Part shown: piece by piece, positions 11,009 through 22,100 of the stretch
How positions within the stretch are numbered: position 1 is the stretch's first letter
Layout: each line of letters opens with the position of its first letter
Assembly: GCA_029298735.1 (NCBI GenBank)
Contig: JANSLP010000052.1
Coordinates: forward strand, 62,001 to 126,000
Length of the DNA: 64,000 bases
Source: Ophiostoma sp. CBS 140.51
Lineage: Eukaryota; Ascomycota; Sordariomycetes; Ophiostomatales; Ophiostomataceae
Direction: 5' to 3'
Notes under the pieces: model-generated
Seen by the model: the letters and a program-made list of their open reading frames with translations, nothing else
The model's database searches: none
Told to the model about the DNA's origin: nothing
Translations under genes and position numbers: made by a program

Positions 11009-14000
11009 TTAACCCAGACGGCGCATGCCCTCCACACCAAGCGTGGGGACTTCAACGTCCTTGAGGCCGTAGATGCCCTCGTCGCGGCGGCGGTCGATAA
11101 ACGAGTTGCACTCGTTGACCACCAGGCTCCATTCGGCGAGGGCGCGGCCCGCGTACTTGGCACGCAGCAGTGCGTCGTGGCCCTTGGGCTCGACGGGTTG
11201 GATGACAACGCGCTCGCGCTCCCGTTCGCGATCGAAATCGTCCTCGGGTGCGGTCCACTCGTTACCACTGTTGGGGACAATAGGCGAGCTGTTGCGGCGG
11301 TAGCCAAGGCTGGGACGACCACTGCTCGAAATGGAGCCGGACCGGCTGCTGCTGGCCGTGCTGCTGTCGTCGTCGAGCGGGACCGATTCGGTGGGGTTGG
11401 CATTGCGAGCTCCATTAATTAGGCCACCGGTAGAAAACCCCGATACACGACGTGTGATGGGCGGCAGACCGGCAGCGGGTGGGGGAGGGCTCTCGGAACG
11501 TTTGCCCGAAGCGGCAATGCGGGCACTGACACGAGCCTGGGCAGGTGCTGGCAGGCGGGGGCGAGTGAGGACGCGCTCACGGTAGGCGGGAGGGAGGACA
11601 ATGTCGCCCTGGCCGCCACCAAAGCCTTGCCAGGGAATGTTGTGAAGCATGAACTTGAAGACGAACTGGGCAGCATCAAAGACGGGCGTCGATCCAGTAG
11701 ACGAGTCAGAGTCCGATGACGGCGAGCCAACGCGGCCGGCAGAAGATAAGGATGACTTGGGCGGGAGGGTCGGGCCGCTCTGCTTAGAGGCGGCAATAGC
11801 CACCGCAGTCTCATGGCGCATCTGCTCAAAGTCTTCCTCGGAGGGCGTCTTGGACGTGAGGTTTAGGACCTTGCCAAGCAGCGACCACTTCTTCTTTGCC
11901 GAGCCGCCATCGGCCTTCTTGTCGTCGGTTGCGGGCGAAAGGGTGGGGCTGCTAACACCCAGCTCGCTGCCGCCAAACGAAGGTGAGTTGGCGGTGCTGA
12001 TACCGCTAACGGAGCCAGCAAGAGCGTCAAAAGTGGTAGCAGGGCGATTGCGACCACCAGCAGAGCCGGCACCATTAGAGCCAGCGCCGTTAGCAAGAAG
12101 GCCCATATTGGGGCCGGTGACCTCGGTGCGCACGATCATGAAGCGCTTGCCAGGTTGTGGCAGAGAAGGTGCGGTCGAGGGCGGCAGGGCGCCCTCAGAA
12201 TCGGCCTTCTGCTTGAGCCACAGGTAGTGCGCCCAAACCTTCTTGAGGCGCTGGGAGACGAGCAAAAAGATCTTGGCGTCGAGCTCGTTGGAGCTGCCCG
12301 CGTCACGGCACATACGCCAGCAGAGTAGACGCATGTAGTAGGCACGGACCATAGGACACCAGTTGTTGAAGAACTTCTCAAAGACCTCCTCGGTCAGCAG
12401 CCAGCCAACACACAGCGCCTCCTTACGGGCCGGGTCGGCGGCGACAATGTCCCAGGTGGCAAAGACGAATGACAGAACACGGATCTCGGACATGGTGTTG
12501 TTGGAGTTGAGCATCATCTTACAAACATCAAGCCAGAAGGTCCAGTCGATGAAGTCGACAGGCTCATTGGGTGAGGAAACCGCGGCGTCTTCGGTCGAGT
12601 CAGCAGCAGCCTTGCCGCGATTGGCGTAGCTGTAGTAGTTGTCAAACGTCTGCAGGATCTCGTGCAAAAAGTCGCACAGGATGTAGCATGCATTATGGTC
12701 GTACTGCGACGTGCGCAGTGTCGCCGCCTTGAGGAGCACCATGGCGGAGCCGGCAAAGGTGGCACGCGCACCAGCCAGGGACTCATCTGCAGTCAGCAGG
12801 TCGCGCAGCAGGGCAATGATGCGGTTCTCGTCCATGTCGCGGAACAAGTTGTGGTTAGGTTGCATCATAAATGAGGGCACAAAGGCGTCGTCGGACGAGG
12901 CCACGAGGTACGGCTGGCGCTGCTGCATCTGTTGTTGCATCCACAGTGAGGGAGTACCATCGGTTAAGGGCGTACCGGCCATCATCATGGCCGCCTCGAC
13001 AGCCGCCTGCCGGTGGATCGTGTTGTCAAAGATCTGCAGAAGCTGGGCGTGCAGAAGCACAAATCCAGGGGCGCGGGCTTTCTCCACAAGGGGCAGCTGC
13101 AGGCTGGCGGGCATGAACTCGTTGGCTAGAACATGGTAGTACTTGCAGAAGATGAACAACAAATCGGTATCAGCACCGCGCCAGCGAGACAACCAGCAGG
13201 GGGCGAACCACGACACACGACTGCAAGCAGACACGTACGCTGGCGGCAGCAGGCTCATACGAGGAGGACGCCGCAGCTTGGCTTGCATGGCGCTCACCGA
13301 TGACCAACCCAGAGGACCGATGCATGGCGGGAAGAGGGCTACAAGGTCCTCGCTCTCGCCCTTGCTGCGACGGGGCAAACCAAAAGCGTCGGCAACACGG
13401 CGGACTAGCTCAATGTTCTTGTCCAAGCTCCAGAGACGGATGAGAATGTCGGCCACGCCAGGCACGAAGAAGAAGGCGTAGGCGCAGGCCTTGCCGCTGA
13501 AGTTGACAATTGAGAGCGGCGCCTGGCGCAGAGCCATCTTGTCGACAACGAGAATGAGCTGGGCCAGCAGGTTGTTGATGAATATGGTGCGCACATTGTG
13601 CTCGGCCGACTCTTCAACCAAGAACGACGAGTCGTCGAGGGGCCGGGAATCGGATGTGTTGGCACGGGCACGCACACGCTCGCCGGGCGACCGGTCGGCG
13701 AGGGGGCGGAAGACGGTTGTGAGCAGACGCCATTCAGGCCGCGACATGATGAGGGACATGCACTCGAGGACGACGGGACGATCGACACCTGAGACAGCAT
13801 AGAAGTCGCCGTTAGTCGTCGTCGATGTTCCGAAGAAGGTGCCACCACCGAACAGACCACCCTGGCCCTGGCTGGCGTTATCCTGCATCTGGCCGGGGCC
13901 ATCGAGCATCTCGAGCAGGCCCGTCCACCATCGGTTGAGAATGGAAGCACGGCGTTCGACATCTTCGGGCGAGAGCAGCGAGTTGGTCTTGTTGTTGGTA

Positions 14001-16168
14001 GTGCCATCGGTCGTGTAGCGGCGGAGGAAGGGAATGAGCGTGGCCCGGACCAGGATCATGCGCTGAGCCGTTGTCGTCTTGGACAGGAACTTGAAGAAGT
14101 TGGTCTCGAGGTCCTTGAAGGCCACCCAGAGCGGGTCGCGCGACGTCGGGTGTGTCATGGGGCTGTTGTGGTTGCTAGTGTCGGCGGTCGTCAGAGACTC
14201 GGCCTCGGAGGCAGGCAACAGCGTGCTTCCGTTGGCGCTGCCGTCACTGCTGCCGTCGTCGCTGTTGCTGCTGCTGTTGGTGCTGCTGCCGTTGGACTGG
14301 GCAGCACGGGATGCCTCGGCACGCTTGTCGGACAGCAGCTCTAGCGAAAGAGACAGCGATGCAGGAGCTGGAGCTGGAGCTGGAACAGGTGCGGTGCGGC
14401 TGGAAGTGCGTCCATTGACACTGGCCTCCTCAAAATCCGGCTTGTCGCTGTCGTCGCCGTTTTCGTCGTTGGCAAGGGGCGAATTATTGCTGTTGTTACT
14501 GCTGGCCACTCTGACAAACATGCTCTGGGGCCGTTGCTTCATTCGGCTCAGGTATGTGCTGGCGCGGCTGAAAGTTCTTGACGTGGATGCTGGGGCTGCT
14601 GGGGCTGCAGCGGCAATTGTGGTGGTAACGGTGGTGGTCGTATTAGCGGCGGGTGGTTCTGCAGCTGTGGCGCCATTGGCGGCGCCATTTGCAGACACCA
14701 GTGCTTTTGCAGGTGCTGCAGGTGCCTTTTCGGCCGATCCAATGGGACCCTTCCCACCATCACCATTGCTAGCGGCATTGCTACTGCCGCTTGAGCTCGT
14801 ATTCAGGGACCCCTCTTCGGGCAGCTGCTCTGCGTCGGGGCTGCGATTGTCGTCATTGTTGGTAGCGTTGTTCGTACTGCCAACAACGTTGCCCGTACTT
14901 GGACCGCTATTGTTGCTGACAAGCACAACGGTGGACACTGGCCGCTTGCGCGTGAGTCGGCCTCCTGATCGACTGGATTCCTTGTTTTCCTTGTCGTCTC
15001 GTGTCAATTTTTTCGGTGACTGAGGCGAAGGCGAGGGCGATCGCGAGATCCAGGAGCGTCGCGCAAAGTCGACAAACGATGCGGACACCGTACGTTGCCG
15101 CTCGACCATTCTGTCGCCGTCCAACAGCAGCGTCGGCACTTCTGTCGATGTTGCAGAAGCGTTGTAAGTCGTGTAGGCTATGCTCTCATCTTTATCTATC
15201 GGCTTGGGAGAGAATGCTGCTTCTGCTGCTGCTGCTGCTTCGGCTGCAAGTCGAGCACGGCGAGCCTCTTTTTCGCGCTCCTTATTCAGAAGCTCGTCAA
15301 AGTTGGGCGTCGAGCGCGAGCTGGGAATCCAGGAAAGCGGGCGGTCCACGAGCGTCTTGCGTCGGCTAAGTTGTCCGCCGTCGGTTGCGGCAACCTTTTC
15401 CTGGTCAATGGCTTTCTGCCGAGCAGAGGGAGCAGCTGCGGTACGAGGGCGAGGTGTCGGGGGAATGTCAGGAAGCTCACGGATGCTGAGGTCGGCGCTT
15501 CCAGTTGACTTGGTTGACGAGGTTGAGTTTGAGGTCGATGCACCGAACTTTGAGTTGAGTTCTGCCTCGAATTCGCTGGCAAAAGAGCTGGTGCCGGTGG
15601 TGCTGGTGCTTTCGTTTGTTCCGCTATTGGTATTGCTGCTGGTACCAGTCGTAATAAATTCTTCCCACACTCGTCGAGGCGGCTCGGCTGGCGGCTTCGG
15701 TTTGGACAGTGTCCTTTGTCTGCGTAGAAACGAGAGTTCCAGCTCTGCGTCGAGGTCAATGTCAAAGTCGAACGAGGGGACGTCAAAGGCGGGAAGACTG
15801 GGGAGTTCCTTGGACAAATTGGTGGAAGAGGTCGAGAAAGAGGAAAAGGAGGAGAGAGAAGAGACGTTGGGGGTCGACGCCGAAGCTATTAAGGCAATGG
15901 GTGGTGTGCTTGAAGGTGTGCTTGAAAGCGAAAGTGCGGCTGGTGGAGTTGCTGTTGCCTTCGGTGTAAACAAAGTTGGCGCTGCTAAAGTAGTGCCCGC
16001 TGTGTGACGGTGGTCGACATGGCTCGTACTTGTATGAGTCGAGCGGGGAAGGGAAGAAGAGAGGGAAGAACGCAGTAGTAATAGATCCGGTGTCGAGTGA
16101 GACCGGTGGAACACGTCGGTGTTTGTTGATTCGACGGCCGGAGCCATCGCCAGCGTAGGGCCGCTCAT
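11009..16168 (-). CDS. Large DUF1765 / UPF0592 family protein
   Basis: One uninterrupted frame. The open frame reaches 16279, but its first codon there is GTG. The first ATG is at 16168, giving 1719 residues. The N-terminal ~650 residues are low complexity: Ser/Thr/Asn/Pro- and Ala-rich with many likely phosphorylation sites. The conserved region begins near DPLWVAFKDLETNFFKFLSK (about residue 670) and runs to about 1300, alpha-helical with long hydrophobic stretches (LLAQLILVVDKMALRQ, FFFVPGVADILIRLWSLDKN, DWTFWLDVCKMMLNSNNTM). These are characteristic of the fungal DUF1765 domain (fission-yeast C7D4.03c type), whose molecular function is not established. The C-terminal part is again Ser-rich, ending in a helical segment rich in Arg/Glu (LLRAKYAGRALAEWSLVVNE). 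'Membrane protein' labels sometimes given to this family are not clearly supported by obvious transmembrane helices here. Confidence 0.85.
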   Translation of the reverse strand: MSGPTLAMAPAVESTNTDVFHRSHSTPDLLLLRSSLSSSLPRSTHTSTSHVDHRHTAGTTLAAPTLFTPKATATPPAALSLSSTPSSTPPIALIASASTPNVSSLSSFSSFSTSSTNLSKELPSLPAFDVPSFDFDIDLDAELELSFLRRQRTLSKPKPPAEPPRRVWEEFITTGTSSNTNSGTNESTSTTGTSSFASEFEAELNSKFGASTSNSTSSTKSTGSADLSIRELPDIPPTPRPRTAAAPSARQKAIDQEKVAATDGGQLSRRKTLVDRPLSWIPSSRSTPNFDELLNKEREKEARRARLAAEAAAAAEAAFSPKPIDKDESIAYTTYNASATSTEVPTLLLDGDRMVERQRTVSASFVDFARRSWISRSPSPSPQSPKKLTRDDKENKESSRSGGRLTRKRPVSTVVLVSNNSGPSTGNVVGSTNNATNNDDNRSPDAEQLPEEGSLNTSSSGSSNAASNGDGGKGPIGSAEKAPAAPAKALVSANGAANGATAAEPPAANTTTTVTTTIAAAAPAAPASTSRTFSRASTYLSRMKQRPQSMFVRVASSNNSNNSPLANDENGDDSDKPDFEEASVNGRTSSRTAPVPAPAPAPASLSLSLELLSDKRAEASRAAQSNGSSTNSSSNSDDGSSDGSANGSTLLPASEAESLTTADTSNHNSPMTHPTSRDPLWVAFKDLETNFFKFLSKTTTAQRMILVRATLIPFLRRYTTDGTTNNKTNSLLSPEDVERRASILNRWWTGLLEMLDGPGQMQDNASQGQGGLFGGGTFFGTSTTTNGDFYAVSGVDRPVVLECMSLIMSRPEWRLLTTVFRPLADRSPGERVRARANTSDSRPLDDSSFLVEESAEHNVRTIFINNLLAQLILVVDKMALRQAPLSIVNFSGKACAYAFFFVPGVADILIRLWSLDKNIELVRRVADAFGLPRRSKGESEDLVALFPPCIGPLGWSSVSAMQAKLRRPPRMSLLPPAYVSACSRVSWFAPCWLSRWRGADTDLLFIFCKYYHVLANEFMPASLQLPLVEKARAPGFVLLHAQLLQIFDNTIHRQAAVEAAMMMAGTPLTDGTPSLWMQQQMQQRQPYLVASSDDAFVPSFMMQPNHNLFRDMDENRIIALLRDLLTADESLAGARATFAGSAMVLLKAATLRTSQYDHNACYILCDFLHEILQTFDNYYSYANRGKAAADSTEDAAVSSPNEPVDFIDWTFWLDVCKMMLNSNNTMSEIRVLSFVFATWDIVAADPARKEALCVGWLLTEEVFEKFFNNWCPMVRAYYMRLLCWRMCRDAGSSNELDAKIFLLVSQRLKKVWAHYLWLKQKADSEGALPPSTAPSLPQPGKRFMIVRTEVTGPNMGLLANGAGSNGAGSAGGRNRPATTFDALAGSVSGISTANSPSFGGSELGVSSPTLSPATDDKKADGGSAKKKWSLLGKVLNLTSKTPSEEDFEQMRHETAVAIAASKQSGPTLPPKSSLSSAGRVGSPSSDSDSSTGSTPVFDAAQFVFKFMLHNIPWQGFGGGQGDIVLPPAYRERVLTRPRLPAPAQARVSARIAASGKRSESPPPPAAGLPPITRRVSGFSTGGLINGARNANPTESVPLDDDSSTASSSRSGSISSSGRPSLGYRRNSSPIVPNSGNEWTAPEDDFDRERERERVVIQPVEPKGHDALLRAKYAGRALAEWSLVVNECNSFIDRRRDEGIYGLKDVEVPTLGVEGMRRLG

Positions 16169-19100
16169 CTCATGGCTGGCCGGAATGGAAGAAACAGGGC
16201 GTAGGCCTGTGCCTGTTGTGGCAACACAGGGGGGTGAAGGGGGGCTGTTCCAAGGCAAATGTGTCTGTGAAGACAGCACGGCGAATATGCGCAGTCCGGT
16301 GTTTTGGAGCCTTGCTCAATGGTATGTTGTCGTAATGGCACGGGGCAGTAGTGGTGTCAGATAGGGTGGGAAGCACGGAAGAAGGCCAACCGCAGGACGG
16401 ACAGGAGCAGGGTGCGCACAGGACGGACGGGGCAGACTGGGAGGCACGACAGTGGATACAGCAGGCCAAGACCAAGAAAGACCAGCGCCAGGGGACTAAA
16501 GACGCAGGAAGACAGGCTGAGCCCCCAGGCTGCAGCAGGTGAGGCGGATTGGGAGAGAGGGATACAAAAGAGGATAAAAAATAAAGGAAATAAAAATAAA
16601 GAGCGGTGGGTAGAACGTGCAGAGCGAGTATGAGGGCAGGAATAAAATAATAAGAAAATAAAGGGCACGGAATAAGGATAAAAAGGGGAATGGAAAGCGA
16701 GTGGAATAGGCTCAAGAAAGCGCAAGAAAGCTCAAGAATGCTCCCCAAAACAGGAAACAGACCAGAAGCAACACGGGATGCAAGCAAGGTATTGCACGGT
16801 ATTGGCAAGGCAAGTGACCAAAGAAGGAGCACAACAAGTCAAGCCGGTCAGAAAGAGGCTTCTATGATCGCAAGACGTGCGTCGTAGAAACCAGAACGAT
16901 CCAGCCCGGGCTCCAGTCTCACTGCATGCCTCTCGATATTAACGATCCCGAGACGTCGTTTTGAGTCGTCCAAGGCGTACAAAGTACAAGGACAGACGAG
17001 ATCGTGTATACGGTGTGTGGCGTACGGAATACTTGAATGCACCCTATACAAGCCGGTAGTATGATTCTGATATATGTCGTTGGAGCCGGCAACAGATCAC
17101 AAAAAAATAAAGGCCAGAAATAGTAAATGGGCGGCAGGCGGCTGTCGTCAGAGGATTCTTGCTTTGTTTGCGAAGACGGCTTGGCGGGAGAAATCGAAGC
17201 ACGAAGGAAGACGATGCGAGGCGCACGGCGTGCGAGCAAGGAATGCGAGTGTGCGGTGTACCTTGTTTGTTACGGCGTGGGTGGATGTAGCCGTATGCGA
17301 GAGAACGTGGGCGTGGGCGTGTGCCTTTTCGTCGGGGTTACAAGGACAAGGACAAGCTCGAATAGCTTTCACGTTGTTGCTGCGGTTGCTGTTGCTTGCT
17401 GGAATGGTGTCAATACGACATTCCCGCATTCCCTGGACCAAGAAGGTAGTCCGTAATACGACAGGGCACGGCGTGTTTCAAGAAGAAAGGTGGCAGAATG
17501 GGGTAAAGACAGGTGGACGGTGAGGCGTGAGGAGGTGAGGTTGCTCATGAATGAAGCAATGTCGAAAACAAGGAACAGGGAAAGGCGGTTAAAAGCAGAC
17601 AAAAGGAAGGACCTGACCCAGGCAATATCAAGAGAAGAGAATAAGAGGTGGGAGACGTGGGCAAGGTAAGAGGTAAGAGGTTGACGAGAATGACGGGGGT
17701 GAAGGACAGAAAAGGCCAAACCGAGCAAAAAGAGCAAGAGAAGGCTGGAAGCGACTCACATGCAGCAACGGGCGACCGACCACCTTTATTGGAAGATGTC
17801 GATATTCGTTCTCCTTTCCAGAAGGCTTGCGTAAGGAGAGAGGGCGGGAAAGCAGAGCGCCGTAAGGAGCAGAGAGAGATCGACACTTGAGAAATGAACT
17901 GCAGTGTGGAGAAACAGATGGCAGAATGACAGGCGGGAAAAAAACGTAGGCTAAGAAAAGGCGGACAGAATGATCGAGAGGCAAGCAAGATAATCGAGAA
18001 AAGGAAAAGAAAAGGGCTAGAGAGTGAGACAAAAAGGCAGAGGAAAACAAGATGCAGGCGCAAAACGACTCCGGTAAAGGGGTGTGCAACAAGAACGAGT
18101 GACAGAGACGGACTGGCGGGAAGTGAGTGCGGTGAGGCGGAAAGGAGATGTGTTGAGCTTCTTGAGAAGAGAGAAGACAAGATTGAGAAGAGAGAGAGAA
18201 GGTGAAGTTGCATTCGCACGCGGAGCAGACTACGGAGTATTCGTACGAAAAGCGACAATACAACGGAGAGGGGGAAGGCACGGCCAGTACGGCTACGACG
18301 TACGCTACGACACGACACGAAAAAAGGAAACAAACGAACGTGGGAAATCAAAAAAGTGCCATGGAGCGAAAAAGAGGCAAGAGCTGAAGCGCGCCCCGTC
18401 AGTTCGTTCCCCTATTTTCCTTTCTCGACGCTCTATTTTGGTGCGGTGGGCGGGTCACAATGGCGCGATGGGGCCGTGGATTTTTTTGGAGAAAGGACGA
18501 TCGGGTTAGCTTGGAAATAGACAGGAGAGAAAAACAAATAAAAAGAGAAGGAGAGAACGAGACGAAATGGAAACAAGACAGAAAAAGGAAAGAATCAATG
18601 CAGATTGACGGAGGGGGTGGTGGAGGCAGGAGAGACCGACTGACAATGCGTTGCAATACGTCGCCAGAGAACGAAAAGAAAGAACGTGCTTTCCTGCTGT
18701 CGGAAAGAAAAAGGAAGGCGCAACGAGGGAGGTGGTTGTGGAAATGAGGTGAAAAAGGAAAGAGCAGCGGGTGCGAGGGAGGCGCGGCGGAGGCGGCGGC
18801 GGCAGGCGGCGGAAGAAAGGCGAAAAAAGGCGAGACATTCTGGCCAAGGTCGGGAAAGTGCTCTGTCTCCCTCGTTCATAACCGTTGTAGCGAGCTATTT
18901 TGGTAGGTCTCTGACGAAAGTTGACGATAACATTGATCGTTCCTTCCTCGCCTGTCATCTATCCTAACCCAGCTGAGCGCACGGCCATGGCCACGGCACG
19001 GCCAGTCGACGGCCAGCTAAGTAAATATATTGAATGCAGCAAAATGCCAACATCGCAGCAACCACTTACAGGCGCGTGCAACATACCAACATACGAACGT

Positions 19101-22100
19101 CCCAAAACTGCAAAAACCCAGCCAGCATTATCATTATCGTCTGGGATATGGCACTCCAGACGGAACATCAGACAGGCATTGGAAGGAGGGGAAGGGAGAT
19201 CATTCGGAAAGGAAACCGGGCAGGCGGTGCACAAACAGGAGGGCAAAAGAGAGAAAAAGACAGAGACGACAGTGCGCAGAAAAGAGGCACAATGAGGACA
19301 TGGAGACATGGGAAAAGCCACGGCCACTGTATTCCCCATTCTTGGCATTCACGAACAAGCCACAGGGGTTTGCCTGTCCGAGCCTTTCTACCCCAGCATA
19401 GCGTCCTCGAGGATGCGACGTCAGGGGCAGTCATACCTCGAGGGTTTCTCTTTGCTCCCAAAAGAACTTCAGCTGAGGCTCCAAGAGTCCCAAGGTGAGA
19501 AAACAAAGAAAAGTTTTGGCGGAAATGGTACTAACGCGGGCGAATCGCGATCAAATCAAATGTCCCCAGAAACCGGCCACGAAAAGGGTAATTCTCTGAT
19601 TTGTGCAGCAGGGACAGCTCTTATTAGCTTTATTTCGTCTCTTCTCCCTCTCTTTTGTGTGCAGGCTTGACCCCTGTCCGTACTTTTGTATCTGACTTGT
19701 CATGTATCTACTGTCTGAATTTTGTGCCATTTGTCTTTGGTCTGTCTTTCTTTCTTCTTTTCCCCGATAATGGGGATCTCGCTAAATTCAAAAGGGATGC
19801 ATCCAACCTGAACGACGGCGTTGAACAGGGAGCAGGGCCGGACGCAGGCTCACAGAAACGAGAGCGAGAGGCCAGAAAAAGTGACAAGAAGCTCAAGACG
19901 TGTTGCAGCGCTACGATGCAACACGCGTGGGATCGCATCTGCCAGACCGGGGGTCACAGTGGGTTTAGGACCAGGGTGGCAGCAGGGCCAATACGAGATT
20001 TTTCAAACTGTGCTTTCTGTGCAGCCTTTTGACCTTTTTACAGCTTCTTTTACAGTCTCTGCTTTTTCGACTTATTTTTCCTCTGCATGTCAACATGAGC
20101 TGAAATGCAGGCCATCTGCCTGTCCAGCCTTTTCGACATATTCAAATCAAATATCGCGCCAAACGTGGAGGATTGCATTGGTCGCATGTAAAGACGGATG
20201 AACTTCTCTTTTTTGCTGACCCTGAAAAAATAAGAAAGAAAGAATTGAGAAAATCACAGCCGCAAACGTGCTTGCCTGGCCAATGATTTAGACGACAACA
20301 GAGACCAGCCCGGCCACCGTGTATGCAGGTAAAGAGCAGATCGTTGGCCACCAGCGTCCCCGCCGAGGCCACCGAGACAAAAGATGACAACAAAGAGTGA
20401 CAGAAAGAGTAAACAATGCGAATGGTGACAAGACGATAACAACAGACACGTCTTGTGTTGACGTGATGACAGCCTATCTTTTGGTCGTGAACTTTTCTCG
20501 CTCAACAAAAAAAGGAGAGGTGGAGGTCAGCCCCTGGTCTGTTTGAGCACGCCGAAATTCTGGGTGTGCCGTGGAGGCCGAACAGCACCGACCAGCAGCC
20601 ACCAAGAAAGAACAACGCAAAAGAGAGAAGAAGAGAAGAGAAAACGCCAAAACGTCAGAACCCAGAACCCACCAAAGAATAGGGACATACAGGGCCGGCG
20701 CCAACTTGGCTCGCCAGGCCACAGCCGTGTCGCCGACCACCCTTGTAAGACAGGGGTTGTTCGTGGGATGGCTCGATGGCAAAAGAGATGGGCGCAGAGC
20801 CTACCGTTCAAGATCGGTGTAGCGGCCTGCACTAGCCCAGGGTGTGGAGGACCCTTGGGGACTTTTTGGACCCTCAAAAATAAAAATAAAAAGAGCCACA
20901 GACAGAAAGGCTCGAGTAGGCAAATTGAAAAGAACCTGCAGAAAGACAGGCGAGACGATGCCCAAAAAACCCCACGACGTCATTCTTGGCAGAGACAGGA
21001 CAAGGCAAAATCAGGCAAATTACCGTGTCTGCTAGCTTGAGGAGCTGAAAAATAGTAATGTTGCATCGTGTCTGTCCGGAAGGCAGTGAGAATTCAAACT
21101 TGACAAACAAGCCTTTTCAATGGCTCTCAACAACAGGCAGCCGTATATCATGTAGTGAAAATCTTTCAAAATTCAAAGATGCAAGGCAGACCAGAAAAGA
21201 AGCGGTCAACGACAGCAAGACAACGGGATCGAGACATGCAGCACATCAGATGAGACGCGAAAACTGAAGAAGAAGAAAAACTGAAAAAGAGGCAACGGCC
21301 TCCAGTCAGTAAGACAGATTGGCGCTGAAGAACGAGACGGAAAAGCAGAAAGCACAGAGCACCCGCCTAACGCAATGGAGGAGGAGAGCAAAATATTGTG
21401 CAGGCGCAATATATCTCTGTGCAGTTAGGGAGACAAAGGGAGACGAAATGAAGGCGCTTCCCTCGCGCATGCGAGACGCAGGAGGGGAGACGAAAAAGGA
21501 AATAACGAAAGAACAAAAGAAGCAAGAGGACCTCTACAGCACGGTCGTTTCTCTAGCACGGCACTTCTTTGCTTTTTGCACTCGCCGTTGCCTCACGTCA
21601 AACGTGGCTCGTCTTTCCTTTTCCTTCTTTTGTCACTCCTTTGACAGATCTTTGGATTGAACGGATCGATCGTGGGACACGTCGATTTTTTATCGAAAAT
21701 AGAAACGACCCGCCGCGATAGATCTGTGTTGGGTTCCAGGTCGTAAAACACGATAGGCCATCGCGAGGAATACGGATCCTACTACAACAAAAACACGAGG
21801 GGAACAGCAAATACGACCGTGTGATGATCTCGACGTCACACGACGATATGAGCTCCTACTCAGTAAAGTGCACAGTCCCGTATTCGTGCTCTTGCCTACA
21901 GCAGACCACGGCAGCTCACATACCAGCAAGCGGATACGGGGGGAGGGCAAAACCCATGCTTAAAATCGGTGGGAGCACGACAACGTCGGCGTACAAAAGG
22001 ACGGTGATACAACCGGAGGGGGGAAACACAGTTGTATGGCCTGTTCAAGACACCTTTCTGTGACTGGTGACCGAAAGCTTTCTATGGTGTTTGTGTATAT

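Noticed and set aside
17545..18351. 268-codon minus-strand frame
   Set aside because: The product is a run of Ser, Leu, Phe and Cys that follows from the pyrimidine-rich strand. A second overlapping frame has the same character, and no domain or splice context was seen.
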